Source: Candidatus Uhrbacteria bacterium
Lineage (GTDB): Bacteria > Patescibacteriota > Patescibacteriia > UBA9934 > GWF2-40-263
Assembly: GCA_016235605.1 (NCBI GenBank)
Contig: JACRJW010000003.1
Location: forward strand, 1-34,707
Direction of reading: 5' to 3'
DNA: 34,707 nt
Shown here piece after piece: positions 15,114 to 22,115 of the stretch. Position 1 is the stretch's first letter. Each line of letters begins with the position of its first letter. The notes under the pieces were generated by a model, which worked only from the letters and a program-made list of their open reading frames with translations, made no database searches and had not been told where the DNA came from. A program made the translations under genes and the position numbers.

Positions 15114-17568
15114 GCCACTTGAACCTGCATCCTCCACCGGCATGATCGTGCCCCAGAGCCTGGTGGAAGAAATGCAAACGTCGTATTTGGATTACGCGAT
15201 GAGCGTGATTGTCGGCCGTGCGCTTCCGGACGTCCGTGATGGGCTCAAACCCGTGCATCGACGCATTTTGTTTTCGATGTGGCAGAACGGCCTGCGCTCA
15301 GGGGCGAAGTTTAAAAAGTGTGCGGCCGTAGTAGGAGATGTGCTGGCAAAATATCACCCACACGGCGACTCGGCCGTGTACGATTCACTCGTGCGTCTCG
15401 TCCAAGATTTTTCCATGCGCTATCCGCTCATCCGCGGCCAGGGAAACTTTGGTTCTCTAGACGGGGATTCTGCGGCGGCCTATCGCTACACGGAAGCCAA
15501 ACTTGAACAGGTCAGTGAGGAGCTGCTTTCCGACATTGAAAAAGACACGGTGGACTTCATGCCCAACTTTGACGGCACGCACAAGGAACCAAAAGTGCTC
15601 CCGTCCAAACTCCCAAATCTTTTGGTGAACGGGACCGTCGGTATTGCCGTGGGTATGGCGTCCAATATCCCTCCGCACAACCTCACCGAGGTCTGCAATG
15701 CGACCCTCGCGCTCATCAAAAATCGCACCATCACCATTGAAGAGCTCTCCGACATTGTCCAAGGCCCGGATTTTCCCACCGGAGGCATTGCGTATAACAC
15801 GCGGGATATCAAGACGGCATTTGCCACAGGCCGTGGTGGCGTGGTCGTGCGCGGCAAGACCGAAATTGTCGAGGACAACAAGGGCAACTACCAAATCATC
15901 ATCACGGAAATTCCTTACCAAGTGAACAAGGCAAATTTGATCGTGAAGATCGCCGAGAACGTGCGGGACAAAAAAATCGAAGGCATTCGGGACTTGCGCG
16001 ACGAGTCCAACCGAGAAGGCGTTCGAATTGTCGTGGATCTCAAGAAAGACGCGTACGCAAAAAAAGTGTTGAACCGGTTGTATCAAACCACCCAGTTGCA
16101 GGAGACAATCCACTACAATGTGCTGGCGCTCGTGGATGGCATTCAACCAAGAGTCTTGAATTTGAAAATGATTTTGGAAGAACACGTGAAGCATCGCCGT
16201 GAGGTCGTGCGCCGCCGTACGGAGTTTGATTTGACGCGAGCCCGTGACCGCGCGCATATTTTGGAAGGGTTGCGCATCGCCATTTTGAAAATCGATGAAG
16301 TGATCAAGACGATCAAAAAATCAAAAGACAAAGACGAGGCACGCGGGAATCTCATGGGCAAGTTCAAGCTCTCTGACCGCCAGGCCGTGGCGATTTTGGA
16401 TATGCGCCTGCAGCAGCTGGCGAACCTCGAGACTCTGCGCGTGGAAACCGAATACAAAGAAAAAATAGACTTGATCCGTGAGCTTGAAGCCATTTTGGGG
16501 TCTGAGAAAAAAATGCTGGCGGTCATCGCCAAAGAGATCGAAGAGCTGCGCGACCAATATGGACAAGAGCGCCGCACCCAAATTGTGAAGTCCGGCATCA
16601 AGGAATTTTCTATCGAAGACGTGGTGCCTGACACCGACACGGTGGTCATGATCACCAAGGCTGGATACATCAAGCGTCTCCCGCCAGACACGTTCAAAAC
16701 ACAAAAGCGCGGCGGCAAAGGCGTGGCCGGCCTCACCACAAAAGAAGAAGACGTGGTTGAGCAGATGTTCTCCACGACCAGCCACAAAGATTTGTTGTTC
16801 TTTACCACCCGTGGCCGCGTGTTCAAGTTGAAAGCCTACGATGTGCCAGAGGCGTCGCGAACATCCAAGGGCCAGGCGATCGTGAACTTTTTATCGTTGG
16901 CTCCTGGGGAGCTGGTCTCTGCGTCTTTCTCCATGGATGATATGGCGGATAAAAAGTTTTTGGTGATGGTGACCAGCCGCGGCACCATGAAAAAAGTGGA
17001 GCTCGACCAGTTTGAAAACGTCCGCCGTTCAGGACTCATCGCAATCAAGCTCAAAGAGAATGATGCCCTGCAATGGGTGTGGCCGACGTCGGGGAAAGAT
17101 GACGTGATGCTCGTCAGCGCCCGCGGCCAAGCGATCCGTTTCAGTGAAAAAGCGATCCGCGCGATGGGACGCAACGCCGGTGGCGTGCGTGGCATGCGCC
17201 TCAAAGGCGAAGACCGCATTGTGGGCATGGGCGTGCTTCCATCGGGCATGAAGAAGGGACAGTTACAATTGCTCGTTGTGATGCAGAACGGTTTTGGCAA
17301 GCGAAGCGAGGTGGAAGAATACAAAGTGCAAGGACGTGGAGGCTCAGGAATCAAAACAGCCAACACGACCAAGAAGACCGGACCGGTTGTGGCGGCCCAT
17401 GTGGTTGAAAGTGACGACGAGCGCGATCTGTTTGTGGTGACCGAGGCTGGCCAGGTGCTACGCTCGCCGCTCAAGTCCGTTTCCGTCCTTGGTCGCGCCA
17501 CCCAAGGCGTGCGCGTCATGCGATTTAAGAAAGATGAGGATACGGTTGCAAGTGTGGCCTTGATCTGA
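15088..17568 (+). CDS. gyrA: DNA gyrase subunit A
   Basis: The DNA cleavage and religation subunit of gyrase, 826 residues. The winged-helix region contains KYHPHGDSAVYDS (residues 89-100) with Ser95 and Asp99 at the positions where quinolone resistance mutations occur in E. coli (Ser83, Asp87), so the residues are of the sensitive type. The catalytic tyrosine is Tyr134 in AYRYTEAKL. The C-terminal beta-pinwheel carries the GyrA box as QKRGGKG near residue 540, which separates it from ParC. I chose ATG at 15088; the frame is open to 15028 but that part overlaps the upstream gene. No gyrB is in the window, and the next gene is rpmF. Confidence 0.97.
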   Translation: MKKPNPNHEPLEPASSTGMIVPQSLVEEMQTSYLDYAMSVIVGRALPDVRDGLKPVHRRILFSMWQNGLRSGAKFKKCAAVVGDVLAKYHPHGDSAVYDSLVRLVQDFSMRYPLIRGQGNFGSLDGDSAAAYRYTEAKLEQVSEELLSDIEKDTVDFMPNFDGTHKEPKVLPSKLPNLLVNGTVGIAVGMASNIPPHNLTEVCNATLALIKNRTITIEELSDIVQGPDFPTGGIAYNTRDIKTAFATGRGGVVVRGKTEIVEDNKGNYQIIITEIPYQVNKANLIVKIAENVRDKKIEGIRDLRDESNREGVRIVVDLKKDAYAKKVLNRLYQTTQLQETIHYNVLALVDGIQPRVLNLKMILEEHVKHRREVVRRRTEFDLTRARDRAHILEGLRIAILKIDEVIKTIKKSKDKDEARGNLMGKFKLSDRQAVAILDMRLQQLANLETLRVETEYKEKIDLIRELEAILGSEKKMLAVIAKEIEELRDQYGQERRTQIVKSGIKEFSIEDVVPDTDTVVMITKAGYIKRLPPDTFKTQKRGGKGVAGLTTKEEDVVEQMFSTTSHKDLLFFTTRGRVFKLKAYDVPEASRTSKGQAIVNFLSLAPGELVSASFSMDDMADKKFLVMVTSRGTMKKVELDQFENVRRSGLIAIKLKENDALQWVWPTSGKDDVMLVSARGQAIRFSEKAIRAMGRNAGGVRGMRLKGEDRIVGMGVLPSGMKKGQLQLLVVMQNGFGKRSEVEEYKVQGRGGSGIKTANTTKKTGPVVAAHVVESDDERDLFVVTEAGQVLRSPLKSVSVLGRATQGVRVMRFKKDEDTVASVALI

Positions 17569-17602
17569 TAGAGTCTCGGAGTCGTAAAAATAGCCATCCA
17601 TT

Positions 17603-17848
17603 ATGCCAGTTCCAGCGCGAAAACTCTCACGTTCAAAGGGCCGCCGCCGCCGATCACACGATCACATGAATCCCGTCCAAGTGGGAACGTGCGAAAAGTG
17701 TCGGGCGTCGACTATGGCACACCACGCCTGTCCGACCTGCGGATTTTATAAAGGCCGTCAGGTCGTTGACCACAGCCGTAAGGTTGCGCGTCTTTTGAAG
17801 AAGACCGGGCATGCACATCCTCACGATGAACAGACCAAGAAGGCGTGA
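17603..17848 (+). CDS. rpmF: 50S ribosomal protein L32
   Basis: The start MPVPARKLSRSKGRRRRSHD is the conserved L32 N-terminus, followed by a four-cysteine zinc ribbon CEKC...CPTC and GFYKGRQVV. It is a structural protein of the large subunit. The length of 81 is slightly more than the usual 55-65 residues because of a His/Lys-rich tail after KVARLLKK. The Cys4 form (zinc-dependent) is the one used under zinc-replete growth in bacteria that keep two versions. It lies 34 bp after gyrA and 51 bp before nusB, all in the same direction; the rpmF-nusB-rnc order suggests one ribosome/RNA-processing transcript. Confidence 0.96.
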   Translation: MPVPARKLSRSKGRRRRSHDHMNPVQVGTCEKCRASTMAHHACPTCGFYKGRQVVDHSRKVARLLKKTGHAHPHDEQTKKA

Positions 17849-17899
17849 TAGGTCGCCTTTGGATTATCCGCGTCTCAGTGGTTTTTCGTTCTTTTCCCT

Positions 17900-18364
17900 A
17901 TGAGCAACCGCCACCTCTCACGCACCATTGCCCTGCAAGCACTCTACCAGTGGGATTTTTTAGGGGGGCATGATGAAAAGCTTCCCGAGATGATCGCGTT
18001 TAACCGCACGGAGTTTGCCCCCAAGTTTGATGATGAAGGGTTCGTTGAGGAACTCGTCCATGGCGTGGTGAAGCACCGCAAACAGCTCGATGAAATCATC
18101 CAGCGCTTTGCCCCTGACTATACGATCGAGTCGATCACGCTTGTGGATCGCAATGTGCTGAGGCTTGGCGTGTATGAGCTCAAGATTGCGGATAGAATTC
18201 CCGCCAAGGTCGCGATCAACGAAGCCATTGAGCTCGCCAAAGGATTTGGCGGCCAAGCCTCGGGACGATTTGTGAATGGCGTTTTGGGGGCGATCTACAA
18301 AGACATGGTCGTGAAGGGGGAGGTGAAGCCGGTTGATCAGCAACCTCTACAACCTACAACCTAA
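17900..18364 (+). CDS. nusB: Transcription antitermination protein NusB
   Basis: A small all-helical protein that binds the boxA element of rRNA leaders together with S10. The start MSNRHLSRTIALQALYQWDF is typical, and ITLVDRNVLRLGVYEL and RIPAKVAINEAIELAKGFGG are the conserved C-terminal family segments, ending in SGRFVNGVLGAIYKDM. The length of 154 is normal. The last residues (QQPLQPTT) are encoded by the start of an ACCT-type repeat array that fills the gap to rnc, so the C-terminus appears extended by repeat sequence. The ATG lies close behind rpmF with no strong ribosome-binding site. Confidence 0.95.
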   Translation: MSNRHLSRTIALQALYQWDFLGGHDEKLPEMIAFNRTEFAPKFDDEGFVEELVHGVVKHRKQLDEIIQRFAPDYTIESITLVDRNVLRLGVYELKIADRIPAKVAINEAIELAKGFGGQASGRFVNGVLGAIYKDMVVKGEVKPVDQQPLQPTT

Positions 18365-18376
18365 TACCTACAACCT
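18341..18376 (+). repeat. ACCTA-type repeat array between nusB and rnc
   Basis: Units like CTACAACCTACAACCTAATA recur up to the base before the rnc ATG. The array encodes the NusB tail and replaces any ribosome-binding site. The same motif, in the same direction relative to transcription, is found inside truB (34233-34265), and a related one upstream of hup. Confidence 0.7.
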
Positions 18377-19072
18377 ATGCCCAAAGAAGACCTGACAGAA
18401 CTCGAACAAACCCTTGGCGTGACGTTTCAAAACAAGGACACGCTACGCCAGGCGCTTGTTCATCGCAGTTACCTAAACGAGCATCCTGATTTTCCCCTTG
18501 GCCACAATGAGCGTCTTGAGTTTTTGGGAGACGCCGTGCTCGAGCTGGTGGTCACGGAGCATCTCTATCAAAATTACGAAAATCCCGAAGGGGAACTCAC
18601 CAACTGGCGCGCAGCGCTTGTAAACGCCGACATGCTGTCGGACTTATGCGCAAAGCTTCAGATCGAGCCGTACCTTCATCTTTCAAAAGGCGAATCAAAA
18701 GACAAAGCGTCCAAGGCGCGCAAATATATTTTAGCCAACGCGTTTGAGGCGCTCATTGGCGCCATCTATCTTGATCAAGGGTGGGAAGGAGCGAAGACGT
18801 TTGTGACTGAGCGCGTGTTATGCGAGCTTCCGCGGGTGCTCGAGCATCGGCTCTTTGTCGATCCCAAGAGTCGGTTCCAGGAGGCTTCGCAGGAACACAT
18901 GGGCATCACGCCGTCCTATAAAGTCTTGTCGGAGACTGGCCCTGATCACGAGAAAGAATTTCAAGTTGGAGTATTCCTCGGGAAAGAACAAGTGGCGATT
19001 GGCGTAGGGACCAGCAAGCAAGAAGCGCAAGTGGCCGCGGCTCAGGCGGGGATCGAAACCAAAGGTTGGTAA
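18377..19072 (+). CDS. rnc: Ribonuclease III
   Basis: A double-strand-specific endoribonuclease that processes rRNA precursors and structured mRNAs. The family signature HNERLEFLGDAVLEL (residues 43-57) holds the catalytic acidic residues, and the second acidic pair is in the KYILANAFEALIGAIYLDQG region. The C-terminal dsRNA-binding domain runs from about residue 160 (DPKSRFQEASQE) to the end, with the SKQEAQVAAAQAGIE helix. The length of 231 is normal. The start ATG follows the ACCT repeat array directly, with no ribosome-binding site. The next gene starts two bases after its stop codon. Confidence 0.97.
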   Translation: MPKEDLTELEQTLGVTFQNKDTLRQALVHRSYLNEHPDFPLGHNERLEFLGDAVLELVVTEHLYQNYENPEGELTNWRAALVNADMLSDLCAKLQIEPYLHLSKGESKDKASKARKYILANAFEALIGAIYLDQGWEGAKTFVTERVLCELPRVLEHRLFVDPKSRFQEASQEHMGITPSYKVLSETGPDHEKEFQVGVFLGKEQVAIGVGTSKQEAQVAAAQAGIETKGW

Positions 19073-19074
19073 GT

Positions 19075-19701
19075 ATGTTCGCGCTCACCAAAGAGGAGAT
19101 GAGCATTCTTGGACCACTCAAGACCCCCAAGCGCATCCAGGATTTTTTGGATGCGCTTTCGTTAAACTTTGAAAAGCACGGAGACACCTGTTTGTCGCCG
19201 CGTGTGGTTTTGAGAGAGCGCCATGCCCATTGCATCGAAGGCGCGATGCTCGCGGCGCTGGCCCTGCGGCTTCATGGAGCGCGGCCGCTTCTCATGGATC
19301 TTGCCTCAGCGCACGGCGATCAAGATCATGTGGTTGCGCTGTTTCAGGAGTCTGGACGTTGGGGAGCGATTTCAAAAACGAACCACGCCGTGTTGCGCTA
19401 CCGCGATCCTGTCTATGCGACGGTTCGGGAACTGGCTCTCTCGTATTTTCACGAGTACTTTTTAGACGATGGGAAGAAAACCTTGCGGTCCTTCTCTGCG
19501 CCCGTCGATCTCTCACGTTTTGATTCTCGAGGTTGGATGACGGACGAGAAAGACCTCTGGTACATCGTGCACGCCCTGGACGACGCGCCGCACACACAGA
19601 TTCTTTTGCCCGGCCAGGCGCATCGACTGAGGAAGGCGGACAAGATCGAAATCGAGGCGGGGGAGCTCATGGAGTGGAAAAAATCAATGAGAAAAAGATA
19701 G
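19075..19701 (+). CDS. Transglutaminase-like fold protein, hypothetical
   Basis: A 208-residue soluble protein. The middle holds a pattern like that of transglutaminase-fold proteins: RHAHCIEGAMLAALALRLHG with a Cys at the start of a helix, then LLMDLASAHGDQDHVVALFQ with a His in a strand, then GRWGAISKTNHAVLRYRDPVY. The order Cys, His, then a later Asp or Asn fits a papain-like catalytic triad, though the third residue is not certain. I chose ATG at 19075, two bases past the rnc stop, over TTG at 19066. Close spacing to rnc suggests co-transcription. It may be a peptidase or a non-catalytic relative. Confidence 0.65.
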   Translation: MFALTKEEMSILGPLKTPKRIQDFLDALSLNFEKHGDTCLSPRVVLRERHAHCIEGAMLAALALRLHGARPLLMDLASAHGDQDHVVALFQESGRWGAISKTNHAVLRYRDPVYATVRELALSYFHEYFLDDGKKTLRSFSAPVDLSRFDSRGWMTDEKDLWYIVHALDDAPHTQILLPGQAHRLRKADKIEIEAGELMEWKKSMRKR

Positions 19702-19760
19702 ACCATCACATGATGATCTATTTTCTGGTGCTGTATTCTTAAAATAGTTCGAACGCATTT

Positions 19761-19819
19761 CGCCGCCGCAGGCGGCGAGGAAAGCCCCCCGCGAAATTCT
19801 GAAGACGCGGCGGAGCCGC
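19761..19819. repeat. Two GC-rich hairpins flanking the methyltransferase cassette
   Basis: CGCCGCC-GCA-GGCGGCG at 19761-19777 and GCGGC-GGA-GCCGC at 19807-19819. They stand out against the AT-rich sequence that follows and mark its left border. Confidence 0.6.
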
Positions 19820-19865
19820 ACCGCTGACAATTTCAAGTTTTTCTTTGGCGGCAAATTCTTTAAAA

Positions 19866-20624
19866 TCATAATTTTTCTGCAACAATCACAATTCTATGTC
19901 GTTTCAATTCTATCCCGTTCGGTATGCTAAATTTTTCGGAATAGGAACGAAGATTTTCTTTGTCTTTTCCTTGATCAAAATCTTTAAATATAGGAACGCT
20001 TTGCAGAAAAAGATTTAAGTTTTCCATATCAGGATAAATTTCAGAATAAAAATAATCATGAACAAATACAATTTTAAAACCCTCTGCTTCCAAACTATTA
20101 GTTTTTGTTTTCGCGACAGAAATATCCCATTCACCGAATCCTTGGCCTCTCCCGAAAACTTTTTTAAGTTCTTTTCCGTCTTTCTCGCCGATACAAATTT
20201 CAAGATAATACCCGCTCGACTTTATTACTCTACTAATTTCAATATAAGGAGATGGGCCTCTACGACTGTAAATCAAATCAAAATACTTATCTTGAAACGG
20301 GAGTTTTTCTGCCTCGGCTTTTTGAAAATTAACATTAGAAATTTTCTGTTCTTCTTGGAACTGCTTGGCCTTAGCGAGCATTTCAGAAGATATATCAATC
20401 GCAAAAATTTTATGAAATTTTTCTGCTACCTTAAGCGTAAACCTTCCGTCGGCACAACCAATGTCAAGAACTGTTTTAACTTTATCGCTATATTTAAAAA
20501 GTTGCTCAAGAAAAATTTCTTCAGGATCCCCACTGGGAAAATGGTTTTCATGAATTGCTTCAGACTTATATCCACCGAATTTTTTAGCAACTTTATCATA
20601 AAATTTTTGGTCAGAAATACTCAT
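19866..20624 (-). CDS. SAM-dependent class I methyltransferase, AT-rich and probably acquired
   Basis: A 252-residue protein. Motif I is VLDIGCADGRF (residues 52-62), the acidic end of strand 2 is IFAIDISSEML, and motif IV is YFDLIYSRRG. This is the Methyltransf_11/25 layout of small-molecule methyltransferases; the substrate is unknown. Base composition and codon use are sharply different from all neighbours: Lys is mostly AAA, Ile and Phe are AT-rich, and the DNA is obviously AT-rich. It stands between GC-rich hairpins and a 9-bp inverted repeat, 90 bp from tRNA-Arg. All this points to lateral transfer, perhaps from a low-GC member of a similar community. No ribosome-binding site is seen before the ATG. 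Confidence 0.85.
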   Translation of the reverse strand: MSISDQKFYDKVAKKFGGYKSEAIHENHFPSGDPEEIFLEQLFKYSDKVKTVLDIGCADGRFTLKVAEKFHKIFAIDISSEMLAKAKQFQEEQKISNVNFQKAEAEKLPFQDKYFDLIYSRRGPSPYIEISRVIKSSGYYLEICIGEKDGKELKKVFGRGQGFGEWDISVAKTKTNSLEAEGFKIVFVHDYFYSEIYPDMENLNLFLQSVPIFKDFDQGKDKENLRSYSEKFSIPNGIELKRHRIVIVAEKL

Positions 20625-20667
20625 AGGATTAAAAAATTTTCTTCCCCCAAAATTGAATACGAATTAG

Positions 20668-20688
20668 TCGCCGAGCGAAGCGAGGCGA
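20668..20688. repeat. Hairpin TCGCC/GGCGA at the right border of the cassette
   Basis: TCGCCGAGCG and its complement AGCGAGGCGA form a palindrome-like repeat next to the tRNA-Arg gene. Close by, CTTGAAATT (20699-20707) is the inverted partner of AATTTCAAG (19829-19837) on the other side of the methyltransferase. Confidence 0.5.
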
Positions 20689-20714
20689 ACCAAAACCCCT
20701 TGAAATTTTCTACG

Positions 20715-20791
20715 TGGTGCAGGCGGAGGGACTCGAACCCCCGGCCTCATGGTTCGAAGCCATGCGCTCTATCCAGCTGAGCTACGCCTGC
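20715..20791 (-). tRNA. tRNA-Arg(TCG)
   Basis: On the minus strand the 7-bp acceptor stem GCAGGCG/CGCCTGC, a D-arm with GTAGCTCAGCTGG, the anticodon stem CATGG/CCATG with loop CTTCGAA (anticodon TCG, reading CGA/CGN), and the T-loop TTCGAGT are all present. The discriminator A is followed by an encoded CCA (20717-20715). Confidence 0.95.
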
Positions 20792-20871
20792 AAAGGATGT
20801 CTTTCTTACGTCGAGATCCTATGTGAAATCTTGACGCACGTCAATCGGCTTGGCATACTGTTGCCGTTCAT

Positions 20872-20946
20872 GCGTCGGTAGCTCAGGGGTAGAGCAGGAG
20901 ACTCTTAATCTCTTGGCCGTGGGTTCAAATCCCACCCGACGCACCA
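20872..20946 (+). tRNA. tRNA-Lys(CTT)
   Basis: The acceptor stem GCGTCGG/CCGACGC, D-arm GCTCAGGGGTAGAGC, anticodon loop CTCTTAA (anticodon CTT, reading AAG), T-arm GTGGG-TTCAAAT-CCCAC, discriminator A and an encoded CCA are visible. It is divergent from tRNA-Arg, with 80 bp between them. Confidence 0.95.
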
Positions 20947-20990
20947 CATAAACCGTTCTCTCACGAGGACGTTTTTTGTTTGCGGGACAG

Positions 20991-21022
20991 AATAAAATCA
21001 CCCGTCTCTTTACGAGCGGGTG
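20991..21022 (-). terminator. Terminator overlapping the stop codon of the 181-aa gene
   Basis: CACCCG (20999-21004) and CGGGTG (21017-21022) form the stem. On the minus strand the stem is followed by ATTTTATT. The TAA stop codon (21012-21010) lies in the loop. Confidence 0.65.
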
Positions 21023-21555
21023 GAGTGTCGAGAGCGACCCAGGATCGGCAGGTATGCCTTCAGGGCGGCACGCATGTTTTTGACAAGGCAGTCGTTTGCC
21101 AGTCGCGCGAATGCATGGTTGAACGGGACACCACGCAGTCGGATGACGTCCCGACGCGATGAGGTGCGGATCATCGTTGAAGGACCTCCCAACACAGATG
21201 AGACCGTGAGAGGGAGCAAGGGGGAGGAGTCCAGTTCGATGAGCGGAGTGATGCGACGCGTCCGTCGGGCAGCGAGCGTGCGTTGTTTGTACTCCTCCGC
21301 GATCTGCCTGTAGGGGTAGCCTTCCACCTGACGGCGGATCTCTGCCAAGTCTTCGGCTCCAAGCAGGGCAAGATGTGCAAGAAATTCAGACAGGGGAGCA
21401 GAGGATGGTTTGGGCCAAAACGCGACCGAGTCGCGACCCGTGTGGACGGCGACGCGCAGTTCACCCTCGGGCAGTTTGAGCAACGGCGCCAGGGGCGTGA
21501 AGGCCGTGAGGTACACCTCGATGCGGTTGTGTACCGGATGGGTGCTTGCACTCAT
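21010..21555 (-). CDS. Hypothetical protein (181 aa)
   Basis: No family is recognised. The protein is soluble, with an N-terminal region VHNRIEVYLTAFTPLAPLLKLPEGELRVAVHTG, then a FLAHLALLGAEDLAEIRRQVEGYPYRQIAEEY segment that resembles a helix-turn-helix-like helical pair, then a basic arm TLAARRTRRI, and a very basic C-terminus. This could be a nucleic-acid-binding protein, but the call is weak. I chose ATG at 21555 as the first in-frame ATG after a good promoter; the leader is then about 100 bases with no ribosome-binding site. It has its own terminator, which overlaps the stop codon. Confidence 0.6.
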   Translation of the reverse strand: MSASTHPVHNRIEVYLTAFTPLAPLLKLPEGELRVAVHTGRDSVAFWPKPSSAPLSEFLAHLALLGAEDLAEIRRQVEGYPYRQIAEEYKQRTLAARRTRRITPLIELDSSPLLPLTVSSVLGGPSTMIRTSSRRDVIRLRGVPFNHAFARLANDCLVKNMRAALKAYLPILGRSRHSTRS

Positions 21556-21663
21556 GTCGGCTTGTGCGTCGGGCGTTTCTGCCTTGCACGAAAGGATGAT
21601 CTGAAAGGAGGAAGGAACAGAGCAGAGGGGAGGAAGCACGAATGGCTCCAGGGAGGCGAGGGG

Positions 21664-21692
21664 ACAGTAGAGGATTGGCGCGAGGCTGTCAA
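21664..21692 (-). promoter_or_regulatory. Promoter of the 181-aa gene
   Basis: On the minus strand TTGACA (21692-21687), a 17-base spacer and TACTGT (21669-21664). It starts 9 bases beyond the T-run of the upstream terminator. Confidence 0.6.
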
Positions 21693-21700
21693 TATAATAT

Positions 21701-21723
21701 AAAACCCCGACAAGATGCCGGGG
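21701..21723 (-). terminator. Terminator-like hairpin
   Basis: CCCCG (21705-21709) and CGGGG (21719-21723) with a 9-base loop, followed on the minus strand by TTTT. Its sequence closely resembles the terminator at 22083-22105, as if one were a copy of the other. Confidence 0.65.
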
Positions 21724-21909
21724 GTCGTGACACATCGTACGCGGGTGACGTGTCGTTGCGAGCGCGGGGGCGAGGAGCGGATCGCTCAACTCGCCTTTTT
21801 GGAAATTGCGCTGGTGGCCGTCTAGGACTCACCCAAGTTTTTAGACGTCCACCAGCAAGGCGGGATTGCCTCGCGTTGAGCCTACGATAGTTAGCCAAAT
21901 AGGTCAACC

Positions 21910-22038
21910 GAGACCGTTGAAAAACTCGCGATCTTGCGACTTGCGGGAGCCCCGCCACCTCCTCAACGTAATTTCCACTACGTCTCGGAGGCTGGCTTCC
22001 CCGTGCGCCGCAATCTCATCGAGTTTTTCAACGGTCTC
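21910..22038. repeat. Long palindromic element, copy 2 (129 bp)
   Basis: The same GAGACC...GGTCTC ends and outer arms as copy 1. The apex differs: CCTC/GAGG plus ACGTA/TACGT in place of the perfect 15-bp stem. It lies between two minus-strand terminators, downstream of the lipoprotein gene. The palindrome extends two bases beyond the ends (CC/GG). No target duplication is visible. Confidence 0.85.
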
Positions 22039-22082
22039 GGATCGTCAAAAAAAGTCCGTCTCGTTTTCGATCGTCACAATCT

Positions 22083-22105
22083 AAAACCCCGACTGATGCC
22101 GGGGT
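22083..22105 (-). terminator. Terminator of the lipoprotein gene
   Basis: ACCCCG (22086-22091) and CGGGGT (22100-22105) form the stem, followed on the minus strand by TTTT. It begins about ten bases past the stop codon. Confidence 0.75.
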
Positions 22106-22115
22106 CGTTGCGCTG

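Noticed and set aside
15457-16257. 266-codon minus-strand frame opposite gyrA
   Set aside because: Shadow of gyrA; His/Val/Phe-rich with no start signals.
20058-20780. 240-codon plus-strand frame through the methyltransferase and tRNA-Arg
   Set aside because: Runs antisense through the methyltransferase and then through a tRNA gene; an artefact of AT-rich sequence.
21866-22084. Recurrent short proteins with RHLLN...RLASP...AISSSFSTVS at all three palindromic elements
   Set aside because: These are translations of the palindrome itself. The similarity between copies is DNA-level repeat identity, not a protein family.
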